6,951 nucleotides of DNA from Gammaproteobacteria bacterium (GCA_024280785.1 JAJRPK010000099.1:1-6951); one strand, 5' to 3'. Positions 1 to 5,945 are shown, numbered from the stretch's first letter. The notes: generated by a model not told the origin, from the sequence alone. Numbers and translations: made by a program.

Positions 1-421
1 ATGGCGTGTCGGCTATTGCCGTTCCCGCCATATAACGAATAAGAGCCTTAAAGTCTTCTTCTGTACATTGGCCACAAAATCCACCTGCCGGCATTGAGCC
101 AAGCCCCTGTATTGCTGAATTCACCAGTCCTGCCATACCCTTTCGCTCAAGCCTGTGCTGCCAAGCTGTTATATCTCCCGTTCGCGGTGCGCCACCAGAG
201 CCCCTGTGATGACAAGCGGCACAGCTACGATTATAAAAAAGGACATCCACTGCTACGGGAGCAATACCTTTACTTAAAGGCTCGCTTATCTGAGACTGAT
301 TCAACGAATGAGGGGCGTCTTCGTTGGCACCACAAGCCGCCAACGCCATTGTTACAATAGTAACAGCTACGGCAATGACCGCAGCAACGAGAGTTGATTT
401 ATCCTTTGATTTTGTTCCCAT
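1..421 (-). CDS. Cytochrome c5-like lipoprotein, C-terminus cut by window edge
   Basis: I translated the minus strand from the ATG at 421-419; 140 codons are open to the window edge, so the extreme C-terminus is missing. Class I monohaem c-type cytochrome, probably carrying electrons in the periplasm. Residues 9-29 are a hydrophobic signal segment ending in LAAC-G (Cys30), which reads as a lipobox; membrane anchoring is therefore inferred, although cleavage as a plain signal peptide is possible. The haem motif is CAACH (residues 67-71, His71 axial ligand). Met110 in GSMPAGG is the likely sixth ligand. The pattern after it, GGFCGQCTEEDF with a Cys pair (116, 119), is typical of cytochrome c5, where these cysteines form a disulphide. 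The gene is divergent from engB, an arrangement seen with c4/c5 cytochromes in other gammaproteobacteria. The family call is firm; the redox partner is unknown. A -10-like TATAGT lies on the minus strand at 500-495, without a convincing -35. Confidence 0.9.
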   Translation of the reverse strand, partial: MGTKSKDKSTLVAAVIAVAVTIVTMALAACGANEDAPHSLNQSQISEPLSKGIAPVAVDVLFYNRSCAACHHRGSGGAPRTGDITAWQHRLERKGMAGLVNSAIQGLGSMPAGGFCGQCTEEDFKALIRYMAGTAIADTP

Positions 422-476
422 ACAACCACAACCAGTACTTAAGCCCGTCAAGATGACAAAAAGATCGCTTAAACAA

Positions 477-492
477 ACTGCGAACGCGCAGT
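477..492. repeat. Short perfect inverted repeat between divergent genes
   Basis: ACTGCG and CGCAGT (6 bp each) are separated by AACG in the 202-base gap between the cytochrome gene and engB. It lies close to a -10-like TATAGT on the minus strand, so it could be an operator for the cytochrome gene or simply a chance hairpin. No T-run follows it on either strand, so it is not a terminator. I see no clear engB promoter in the rest of this gap. Confidence 0.35.
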
Positions 493-623
493 AAACTATA
501 GGCTTTGCCGAGGTATTGTACTCGAGCTCTTTTATCCAGCCATGCATGCCAACTGATACTTACGATTTAGCTGACCGATATTTGAATAATTTAACCCCAT
601 TTCAATAAACAACGTATTAAAAA

Positions 624-1250
624 ATGAGCACTCCCGATTCTGCCCTAAGCGCGACAAAACTTCAGAGCTATTTCCAATCCGCTACATTTACCCAAAGTGC
701 GGCAAAACTGAGTCAATGCCCCAATGACCAAGGCGGCGAAGTAGCTTTTGCTGGCCGCTCTAATGCGGGAAAATCTAGCGCGATTAACCGACTGACAACA
801 CAGAAAAAACTCGCGCGGACCAGTAAAACCCCAGGCCGAACGCAGCTAATCAATTTTTTTGAATTAAACGATGGTCAACGGTTAGTAGATTTACCAGGCT
901 ATGGCTATGCCAAAGTCGCGTTGTCGGTAAAAATTGAATGGCAAAAACACTTGGAAAACTATCTCGAGAACCGCGGCTCTCTTACGGGGCTGATTCTGGT
1001 CATGGATTGCCGCCGCCCACTACAGCCTTTTGATGAGATTATGCTCGACTGGGTTAAACAGTATGACATGCGCTGCCACATCTTATTAACCAAGTCCGAT
1101 AAGCTAAAACGCGGCCCCGCCAAACAAGCACTATTTACCGTCGAAAATGCCATAAAAGAACAGCCGCAAACTACTGCACAACTTTTTTCTGCCGTCCACG
1201 GGGTCGGACTCGATCAAGCAAGGCAAGTTTTATTTGATTGGATTCATTAA
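624..1250 (+). CDS. engB: Ribosome biogenesis GTP-binding protein EngB (YihA/YsxC)
   Basis: A 208-residue TRAFAC-class GTPase needed for assembly of the 50S ribosomal subunit in the family members studied; essential in several bacteria. All five G motifs are visible in order: G1 GRSNAGKS (44-51), G2 TPGRTQ (69-74), G3 DLPGYG (89-94), G4 TKSDK (156-160) and G5 SA (189-190). The DLPGYGYA signature is diagnostic for EngB as against Era or Der. Length and the short N-terminal extension before G1 match the family. The ATG at 624 gives the expected N-terminus, but no good Shine-Dalgarno precedes it; the upstream bases are A-rich. It is divergent from the cytochrome gene and convergent with the luciferase-like gene, so it is probably transcribed alone. 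There are no missing catalytic residues. Confidence 0.97.
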   Translation: MSTPDSALSATKLQSYFQSATFTQSAAKLSQCPNDQGGEVAFAGRSNAGKSSAINRLTTQKKLARTSKTPGRTQLINFFELNDGQRLVDLPGYGYAKVALSVKIEWQKHLENYLENRGSLTGLILVMDCRRPLQPFDEIMLDWVKQYDMRCHILLTKSDKLKRGPAKQALFTVENAIKEQPQTTAQLFSAVHGVGLDQARQVLFDWIH

Positions 1251-1308
1251 TTGCTGACCGGCTGATACAACAGAGCAGACTTTTTTATAACGCTCGCTGA
1301 AAAAAATC

Positions 1309-2181
1309 TTAGGCCATTTTCGCAATGATATCATCGGCAAAACGCTTAATCGCATCACTCTTTTGCGTCAACACATCAACTTTATCGTTAGGGTAAAATG
1401 CCCATGGTGCCGTCAGAATATGAGTCACTCCATGGTCTTCCAGGCGCTTGTAATGATCGACGGTATACGCATCACTAGCTGACGCCATAACATCGAATGG
1501 CATATGGTCACGACCATTTTCTTTGCGATAACCTTGAATCAATTTAATACAATCGATGATTTCATCACTGGTTTGCAAATCAGTGATCCAACCATCTCCG
1601 AGTCGAGCTGCACGGCGAAAGGCCATCTTCGATATTCCACCCACCCAAATAGGAATGTACTCGCTAGGCGCGGGCGACATTTCTAAACGATCAAAATCAT
1701 AAAATTCACCGTGGTGCTCAACCCACTCACCAGTCCACAGTTTACGCATGACTTCTACCATCTCATCCGCTCGCTTTCCTCTTTTTTCAAACTGCTGGCC
1801 CACTAGCTTAAATTCGTCAGAAGACCAACCCATTCCTATCGTTAAAGTTACTCTATTGTTGGATACTACAGCAGCTGTACTGACCGCCTTTGCGACCATA
1901 AAAGGGTTGCGCATAGGCAGCACAAAAACATTATTAGTAAACCGAAGCCGCTTGGTAATACCCGCAAGTGCGCCTATCAACACCCAGGGATCAGGCCATT
2001 CAGTAAAAGCCTCCCAACGGCGAGAGCCATCTTCAGTGTACGGATAGGGAGTTGAAATTGTTTCGGGGTGAACAACGTGATCAGAAAAAGTTATTGCCTC
2101 CCAACCTGCTTCATCTGCGACAGGTGCTAAATGCATTAGGTGATCAATTTTGCTAAAAGAAGCCGACAAAACAAATTTCAT
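1309..2181 (-). CDS. Luciferase-like (LLM class) flavin/F420-dependent monooxygenase family protein
   Basis: A 290-residue TIM-barrel protein of the bacterial luciferase superfamily, most like the single-subunit group annotated as 'TIGR03619 family F420-dependent oxidoreductase'. Supporting motifs: FSDHVVHP (32-39) after the first strand; the cofactor-phosphate loop with VSNNRVTLTIGMGW (106-119); the RGKRADEM helix start (134-141); and PIWVGG (177-182) followed by LGDGW (194-198). These enzymes reduce or oxygenate small organic substrates with FMNH2 or F420H2. The cofactor cannot be read from sequence; FMN is more likely in a gammaproteobacterium. The substrate is unknown. The start is supported by AGGA at the right distance upstream (minus strand, about 2188-2191). 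The gene converges with engB across a 58-base gap and diverges from the EthD-like gene. No signal peptide, so cytosolic. Confidence 0.88.
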   Translation of the reverse strand: MKFVLSASFSKIDHLMHLAPVADEAGWEAITFSDHVVHPETISTPYPYTEDGSRRWEAFTEWPDPWVLIGALAGITKRLRFTNNVFVLPMRNPFMVAKAVSTAAVVSNNRVTLTIGMGWSSDEFKLVGQQFEKRGKRADEMVEVMRKLWTGEWVEHHGEFYDFDRLEMSPAPSEYIPIWVGGISKMAFRRAARLGDGWITDLQTSDEIIDCIKLIQGYRKENGRDHMPFDVMASASDAYTVDHYKRLEDHGVTHILTAPWAFYPNDKVDVLTQKSDAIKRFADDIIAKMA

Positions 2182-2497
2182 AAAAAATCCTGAGATAGCC
2201 TTAGCGAAGAAAAAAGAACGCTCTAAGCGTCTTAATAAATTTCTGGCCGTTGCGTTAGTTGCATTAAGGCTAGGCTGCCTAAATTTTTACACAGAGTCAT
2301 TCACGCCACACCAATTAGCAGTAGAATACTCCACGGCTGGTTTTAAAAAAATGGCTTAAAACAGCAGTTATAAATTTTCACAGGGTACTCTACAACCAAC
2401 CGGCAAAATCGTTCGGTAAAGCAGTGCTATATTGGATCAACCCGTTCACCGCCTTATTAAAATTATTATTCCACCACCAATACATTTGAGTAAAACC
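2182..2497. other. Intergenic region between divergent luciferase-like and EthD-like genes
   Basis: This 316-base gap holds the Shine-Dalgarno of the leftward gene and, near its right end, an extended -10 promoter for the rightward gene. An open frame at 2150-2359 (plus strand) overlaps the luciferase-like start and has no recognisable protein character, so I leave it uncalled. I found no RNA gene, strong hairpin or operator-like repeat elsewhere in it. Confidence 0.6.
2425..2433 (+). promoter_or_regulatory. Extended -10 promoter element for the EthD-like gene
   Basis: TGCTATATT fits the extended -10 pattern TGnTATAAT with one mismatch. The -35 region 16-18 bases upstream is A-rich and does not match TTGACA, as is common for extended -10 promoters. 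A start near 2440 would give a leader of about 58 bases before the ATG at 2498. It also places the alternative TTG start at 2432 inside the promoter, which argues against that start. Confidence 0.45.
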
Positions 2498-3199
2498 ATG
2501 CAAAAAATAATCTACTCTCTATGGAAGCCCGCAGCGATAAATGCCGAAGATTTTCGTGATAAGTTACTGTACGCTCTTAGCCCTCAATTAATTGATCAGC
2601 AAATACGACACTTACGAGTTTGCGTTGTTGACAAAGATGTAGCAGCAGCATCGGCATATCGAATCGTTAGCGACTCAGAGCCCGTCGACGCCGTCATCAC
2701 TCTTTGGGTAGATAGCTACCTAAAGCAACCCAAACTTGAATCACTTATCGCCGAGTATGTGGAATGCTTGGGCGGTTATTTAGTCTGGGAATCAGAACCA
2801 CTCGTCGGCAAGGAACATTTTGTCGATGTAGGACAGCGTACTCCAGGAATGAACGAAATCGTATTTCTTAGAAAACCTGAGCGCCTGGAATACGACGAGT
2901 GGTTAGACATATGGCACAACAGTCATACACAAGTTGCTATTGAAACCCAGTCAACATTTGCCTACCGCCAAAATGTTGTTATCCGGCCCATTACCCAAGG
3001 AGCCAAACATCACGACGCTATCATTGAAGAAAACTTTCCTGAAACAGCACTTTCAAGTCGACTAGGATTCTATGAGGCCGGCTCCGATAAAGATTTGTAC
3101 AAGAGCAGAGAAGCTCAAATGGTTGAAAGCTGTCGTCGCTTTATCGACTTTGACAACATGGATTGTATCCCTATGAGCGAATATATTATGAAGCGATAG
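2498..3199 (+). CDS. EthD domain-containing protein (tandem dimeric alpha/beta-barrel)
   Basis: A 233-residue cytosolic protein of a family annotated as 'EthD domain-containing'. The C-terminal half carries the hallmark EYDEWLDIWHNSHT (131-144), then the strongly conserved VAIETQSTFAYRQN (146-159) and the end IPMSEYIMKR (224-233). The N-terminal half begins KIIYSLWKPAAINAEDFRD (3-21), which resembles EIVFLRKPERLEYDEWLD (120-137), suggesting two related ferredoxin-like domains in one chain. EthD proteins accompany oxidative degradation pathways, but their chemistry is mostly unresolved and I do not assign a reaction. I chose the ATG at 2498 because homologues begin with this MxKxIYxLW motif and a TGAG lies eight bases upstream; an in-frame TTG at 2432 would add 22 residues but falls in the putative promoter. 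Its divergent partner is the luciferase-like monooxygenase, so a shared pathway is possible but unproven. Confidence 0.8.
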   Translation: MQKIIYSLWKPAAINAEDFRDKLLYALSPQLIDQQIRHLRVCVVDKDVAAASAYRIVSDSEPVDAVITLWVDSYLKQPKLESLIAEYVECLGGYLVWESEPLVGKEHFVDVGQRTPGMNEIVFLRKPERLEYDEWLDIWHNSHTQVAIETQSTFAYRQNVVIRPITQGAKHHDAIIEENFPETALSSRLGFYEAGSDKDLYKSREAQMVESCRRFIDFDNMDCIPMSEYIMKR

Positions 3200-3251
3200 A
3201 TTGACTGATAATGTTTCAAATATCTTTTCACTTAAAATAAAGCATAAACAG

Positions 3252-3298
3252 CAAGGGCCTTATAGAATAAAACAGAACAAAAAACTATAGGGCCCTTG
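3252..3298. terminator. Long hairpin between convergent genes, likely bidirectional terminator
   Basis: CAAGGGCCTTATAG (3252-3265) pairs with CTATAGGGCCCTTG (3285-3298): 14 base pairs with a single G-T wobble and a 19-base A-rich loop. It sits between the stop of the EthD-like gene and the stop of the OmpA-domain gene. No uninterrupted T-run follows on the plus strand. On the minus strand the next bases are T-rich (TGTTTATGCTTTATTTT), so it fits better as terminator of the OmpA-domain gene. Confidence 0.6.
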
Positions 3299-3363
3299 AT
3301 TAAACTAGACACGATTACCACCGGTCATTAATCCGCAATAAATAGACAGGCCAAAAAAAAATG

Positions 3364-4026
3364 TTATTTATCACCAGGGCTTACAAAAACTTCTACTCGA
3401 CGATTTAATGCTCGCCCCGCTTCAGTCGCGTTAGACTCTCGCGGCTCATACTCTCCTCTCCCTGTAGCCGACAAACTGGCAGGCGATACGCCTTGCTCAA
3501 TCAAATAACTTCTCACCCCCGCTGCTCTACGCTCTGATAGTTGCTGATTATAACTTTCGGAGCCCGTCGAATCTGTATGCCCAACTATTACACCTATGGA
3601 CTCATACTTATTTATAATGTCCGCCACTTTTCTTAAGCTGGAGGCAAAGGAAGACTTAACCGTAGCGCTATTCAAATCAAAAGTTACTTCATTATCAAAA
3701 GTTAGTTTGAGCAAGTCGTCTCTGACTCGCTCAATTTCAATTTCAGAGCGCCGTTGCTCGGCGGCTAACTCGTCTCGAAAGGCTTGTTCTTGTTTATCCA
3801 TTTGATGACCTATGCCACCCCCGACAGCCGCACCAGCCAAGGCTCCCAAGATCATACCCTTATCGCGATTTCCGTCATCATCAAGCTGCCCTCCAATAAC
3901 AGCACCCGCTACAGCACCTATAACCGCACCCATCGCGGAATTATTTCGGCCTGTTTTTTCATTACCTGGCTGAGTAACACAGCCCGCTAAAGCGATACTG
4001 ATTAAAAAAGGAAGTATTAGTTTCAT
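3364..4026 (-). CDS. OmpA-family outer-membrane lipoprotein with glycine-zipper domain (YiaD-like)
   Basis: A 220-residue lipoprotein. Residues 1-16 are a signal peptide ending in the lipobox LAGC (Cys16). Residues 32-74 are a glycine zipper (GAVIGAVAGAVIGG, then GALAGAAVGGGIG) split by an acidic loop, a segment that can insert in or associate with membrane. Residues 76-105 are a charged, probably coiled-coil linker. Residues 110-216 are a C-terminal OmpA domain with GHTDSTG (149-155), LSERRA (163-168) and LNRRVEVFV (207-215). Asp152 and Arg167 sit fifteen residues apart, like the diaminopimelate-binding pair of A. baumannii OmpA, so peptidoglycan binding is expected. The architecture is that of E. 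coli YiaD and related envelope-stabilising lipoproteins. The start is supported by a strong AGAGG five to six bases upstream. Monocistronic: convergent with the EthD-like gene and divergent from the 166-residue gene. Confidence 0.92.
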   Translation of the reverse strand: MKLILPFLISIALAGCVTQPGNEKTGRNNSAMGAVIGAVAGAVIGGQLDDDGNRDKGMILGALAGAAVGGGIGHQMDKQEQAFRDELAAEQRRSEIEIERVRDDLLKLTFDNEVTFDLNSATVKSSFASSLRKVADIINKYESIGVIVGHTDSTGSESYNQQLSERRAAGVRSYLIEQGVSPASLSATGRGEYEPRESNATEAGRALNRRVEVFVSPGDK

Positions 4027-4270
4027 GTCAACCTCTGGATAGTTATTGATAATCGCAATGAATCAAAGAGCCGTGCGTTATGACCCGCAAACAATAACCG
4101 AAACGCCTCAAATATGTGCAATAAATAGCGTAAATTTTTGCAAAAACTCGGCTACACCACATCTTTGCAACCTTCTGCGCGTCACGACCCAGACCAAATC
4201 TTTCGATTTTATTTCTGTTTCACAAGCTAACATCACAAGTTCAACTCACGATATTAATAAAGATTCTTGC

Positions 4271-4315
4271 AAAATCACTGTATGGGTATACACTGTTTAA
4301 CTATACAGTGATTTT
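4271..4315. repeat. Perfect 13-bp inverted repeat enclosing the LexA-like boxes
   Basis: AAAATCACTGTAT (4271-4283) and ATACAGTGATTTT (4303-4315) are exact reverse complements separated by 19 bases. The repeat extends beyond the outer CTGTAT/ATACAG half-sites by five bases on each side. As RNA it could form an AT-rich hairpin, but no plus-strand gene ends before it, so an operator role is more likely than a terminator role. Confidence 0.9.
4278..4308 (+). promoter_or_regulatory. Two overlapping LexA (SOS) box-like sites
   Basis: Box 1 is CTGTATGGGTATACAC (4278-4293), one base from the CTG-N10-CAG rule. Box 2 is CTGTTTAACTATACAG (4293-4308), a perfect CTG-N10-CAG whose inner bases follow the alternating T/A pattern well. 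The boxes share base 4293. Overlapping LexA boxes sharing one base are known from colicin operators, where the second box is the imperfect one; here the order is mirrored. A candidate promoter, TTGCAA (4267-4272) with TACACT 16 bases on (4289-4294), would be covered by bound LexA. The downstream target would be the gene at 4422; the OmpA-domain gene starts 250 bases away in the other direction. LexA binding itself is inferred. Confidence 0.65.
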
Positions 4316-4421
4316 AGCCGTGTACAGGCAATATGCAATGCGCCTCTTAAGCGCGACATCGAACATAAATTAAACACACCACAGCATAAATAACAAAACA
4401 AAACAAAACAGGCAGCTCACC

Positions 4422-4922
4422 ATGATCATCCAAATATTGAAAGTCATTAAACAGACAAGTGCTTCGCTTTTATATGCCACTGGCTTACAAACAATACTCC
4501 CTAAATCCGTAGCGCCTAAATCCATATTACCTAAATATATAACGCCTATATCGGGTATTGCTACTCATCAATTAAAACCGGTAAATTACCCCTCTTTTCG
4601 ACAGCATATGGATCACGCTAAAACATCGTTTGTAACAACAAAAAATGGTGCTACGATTATTTTCGACCAACAGAAAAAAGTTAGCGCGCTAATCAAACCT
4701 CCATACTTTGATTTACGCGGCGATTGCCGACCCATAAGATACTTTTTAGTTGATCAATGCGACAAGAAATCTACGTTAGGTTTAAACCTTCAAGTATCAT
4801 TTTTTCTCTCTTTATTGCAAACAACCGCTAAGCGGGCGCTAAAAAGCTTCCACTCAAAAAAACCAACTTTTCTTCCGCAAAAGCCTGCCGCTGTATGGAC
4901 AACATTACGCTTAACCGCTTAA
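4422..4922 (+). CDS. Hypothetical basic protein, putatively SOS-regulated
   Basis: I do not recognise this 166-residue protein. It is strongly basic, with a hydrophobic/amphipathic start (MIIQILKVIKQTSASLLYA, 1-19), four pentapeptide repeats PKSVA, PKSIL, PKYIT, PISGI (27-46), a central region with two cysteines (Cys102 and Cys113), a moderately hydrophobic stretch (119-132, containing VSFFLSLLQ) and a Lys/Pro-rich tail. No signal peptidase site or clear transmembrane helix. A weak AGG lies nine bases before the ATG. Reality as a gene rests on its length, the absence of a better frame, and the double LexA-like operator 113 bases upstream. SOS-controlled orphans include cell-division inhibitors, toxins and repair accessories; nothing in the sequence picks one of these, and no SulA or RecX-type motif is visible. 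It is flanked by independent housekeeping genes, consistent with a lineage-specific insertion. Confidence 0.6.
   Translation: MIIQILKVIKQTSASLLYATGLQTILPKSVAPKSILPKYITPISGIATHQLKPVNYPSFRQHMDHAKTSFVTTKNGATIIFDQQKKVSALIKPPYFDLRGDCRPIRYFLVDQCDKKSTLGLNLQVSFFLSLLQTTAKRALKSFHSKKPTFLPQKPAAVWTTLRLTA
4500..4559 (+). repeat. Four degenerate 15-nt tandem repeats inside the hypothetical gene
   Basis: Units begin at 4500, 4515, 4530 and 4545. The first three start CCTAAAT and the fourth CCTATAT. Each is in frame and encodes a five-residue unit beginning with proline (PKSVA, PKSIL, PKYIT, PISGI). Because the period is a multiple of three, copy-number change would lengthen or shorten the protein without a frameshift. 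Confidence 0.8.
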
Positions 4923-5167
4923 CCCCTCCTCACTTTCTCCCTCGTCACTGCGCAAGGATGCGCTCCTTTCTCCTGCGTTCACTGAAATATCTCCCCACTA
5001 ACGGCCTAAGAACCACATCCTGTTTCCCTTCTCTGCTTAACAATGTTCCAATACGTCCAATATCTAATAATCTTTGATTACCATCAACGGGGTTCTCATG
5101 GCGCGTCTATCTACTAGAGATTCACTACAAAATAGTACGATGAAGGTGAAATAAAGGCGTAGTTTTT

Positions 5168-5201
5168 GGTAAATCTATTGCGTCGGTAAATTTCTGGCGC
5201 A
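5168..5201 (+). repeat. 17-nt imperfect tandem duplication before yrfG
   Basis: GGTAAATCTATTGCGTC (5168-5184) is followed directly by GGTAAATTTCTGGCGCA (5185-5201). The first seven bases are identical, and 12 of the first 15 positions match. It lies just upstream of the -10-like TATAAA. A direct-repeat regulator site is possible but has no further support. Confidence 0.4.
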
Positions 5202-5225
5202 AACCTATAAACCCATAAGCTTCTG

Positions 5226-5232
5226 TAAGGAG
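5226..5232 (+). promoter_or_regulatory. Strong Shine-Dalgarno with long spacing for yrfG
   Basis: TAAGGAG is a near-perfect ribosome-binding sequence but stands 12 bases before the ATG at 5245, longer than the usual 5-9. No ATG, GTG or TTG occurs in frame between them, and homology with E. coli YrfG supports the ATG at 5245. Confidence 0.6.
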
Positions 5233-5244
5233 CGATAACGCGCA

Positions 5245-5907
5245 ATGATCGATTGGCAAAACATTGACACGGTTCTGTTCGATATGGATGGCACCTTGCT
5301 CGATTTACATTATGATAATTATTTTTGGTTACAACACCTACCGCAACGCTATGCACAGCTCCACGGCATAACACAAAATGAAGCTTATACATTGTTGATG
5401 GGAAAGATTATGGCTCAGCACGGTCGCCTTAATTTTTACTGCATCGACTATTGGAGCGATCAACTAGATGTCGATATTGCGGCAATGAAGATCGAAGTAC
5501 AAAACCGAATATGTTTTTTGCCCCATGCGCTGCAGCTGTTAACAACATTGAAACGCCTACCTATTAAAACCATGATTGTCACTAATGCTCATCGCAAAAC
5601 ACTGGCAATAAAAGATACCGTAGTTAACGTCTCAGCTCATGTAGACAGTGTATGCGCTTCACACGACCTTGGCCTGCCCAAAGAAGACCCCGGTTTTTGG
5701 CCTGAGTTTGCAAAACATTATCCTTTTGACCCCGATAAAACCGTATTTATCGATGACAATGAAGCCGTCCTTGCATCCGCGGCACAATTTAATATTAAAC
5801 ATTTGATCATGCCCCTCAACCCCGATAGCCAAAAACCTTCCCAAAATATCAAAGATCCCGATCGATATAGAGGAATTGAATCACTCGATGAGCTAAACCC
5901 TTTATAA
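5245..5907 (+). CDS. yrfG: GMP/IMP nucleotidase YrfG (HAD family)
   Basis: A 220-residue haloacid-dehalogenase hydrolase, cytosolic. E. coli YrfG dephosphorylates purine mononucleotides, chiefly GMP and IMP. HAD motifs in order: I, FDMDGTLLDL (12-21) with nucleophile Asp13 and acid/base Asp15; II, VTNAH (112-116); III, Lys146 in GLPKED; IV, FIDDNEAVLASA (169-180) with Asp170-Asp171 for magnesium. The family-specific DNYFW (24-28), FYCIDYWSDQL (64-74), AAQFNI (179-184) and NPDS (192-195) agree closely with E. coli YrfG, which separates it from other HAD enzymes. It heads the yrfG-hslR-hslO cluster, as in E. coli, but without nudE in front. Its own leader of more than 300 bases suggests an independent promoter. 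All catalytic residues are present. Confidence 0.94.
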   Translation: MIDWQNIDTVLFDMDGTLLDLHYDNYFWLQHLPQRYAQLHGITQNEAYTLLMGKIMAQHGRLNFYCIDYWSDQLDVDIAAMKIEVQNRICFLPHALQLLTTLKRLPIKTMIVTNAHRKTLAIKDTVVNVSAHVDSVCASHDLGLPKEDPGFWPEFAKHYPFDPDKTVFIDDNEAVLASAAQFNIKHLIMPLNPDSQKPSQNIKDPDRYRGIESLDELNPL

Positions 5908-5933
5908 TCCTTCCATGAATCAAATACTTCAGG

Positions 5934-5945
5934 GTATCGCGATAC
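5934..5945. repeat. 12-bp perfect palindrome between yrfG and hslR
   Basis: GTATCGCGATAC is fully self-complementary and lies in the 89-base gap between yrfG and hslR. It follows a TATAAT-like hexamer at 5903-5908 that overlaps the yrfG stop. It could be a regulator site controlling an internal hslR-hslO promoter, or chance. It has no loop and no T-run, so it is not a terminator. Confidence 0.4.

Larger units (their letters stand above)
4027..4421. other. Intergenic region with SOS-like operator between divergent genes
   Basis: This 395-base AT-rich gap contains, from left to right: the Shine-Dalgarno of the OmpA-domain gene; a 12-base palindrome TTTTTGCAAAAA at 4135-4146; the double LexA-like operator at 4278-4308 inside a 13-bp inverted repeat; and a run of AAAAC repeats at about 4394-4410 just before the ribosome site of the next gene. 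An open frame at 4046-4300 has no recognisable protein features and ends inside the operator, so I do not call it. Confidence 0.6.
4923..5244. other. Intergenic region upstream of yrfG
   Basis: This 322-base gap begins with a pyrimidine-rich stretch and ends with the yrfG ribosome site. It holds a 17-base imperfect tandem duplication (5168-5201) and a -10-like TATAAA at 5206-5211 without a good -35. An 18-codon frame at 5098-5154, preceded by GGGG, and a 60-codon frame at 4895-5077 show no protein character, so I do not call them. No convincing terminator for the hypothetical gene is visible; only a 5-bp AAGGA/TCCTT stem near 4954-4968. Confidence 0.5.

Noticed and set aside
94..360. 88-codon plus-strand frame at the left edge
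   Set aside because: It lies opposite the cytochrome c5 gene, whose haem and ligand motifs show that the minus strand is the coding one.
1251..1308. Terminator between convergent engB and the luciferase-like gene
   Set aside because: A T6 run (1281-1286) and an A7 run (1300-1306) are present, but only weak 3-4 bp stems precede them, so I could not support a defined hairpin.
2432..2497. N-terminal extension of the EthD-like protein from a TTG start
   Set aside because: The 22 added residues are not in the remembered family pattern, and the TTG falls within the extended -10 element.
4046..4300. 84-codon open frame on the plus strand
   Set aside because: No recognisable motifs or ribosome site, it overlaps the leader of the divergent OmpA-domain gene, and its stop lies inside the LexA-like operator.
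4271..4315. Intrinsic terminator reading of the 13-bp inverted repeat
   Set aside because: The stem is AT-rich, its T-run is only the four bases within the right arm, and no plus-strand gene ends upstream; the CTG-N10-CAG spacing fits an operator better.
4394..4410. AAAAC pentanucleotide run as a phase-variable tract
   Set aside because: Only about three units and not inside a gene; too short to argue slippage-based switching.
4895..5077. 60-codon frame overlapping the end of the hypothetical gene
   Set aside because: Low-complexity composition from a pyrimidine-rich region, no ribosome site and no recognisable family; a frameshifted extension of the hypothetical gene cannot be excluded but has no support.
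5098..5154. 18-codon frame with GGGG upstream (starts MARLSTRDSL)
   Set aside because: Too short to judge and with no hydrophobic or known small-protein character; chance is likely.
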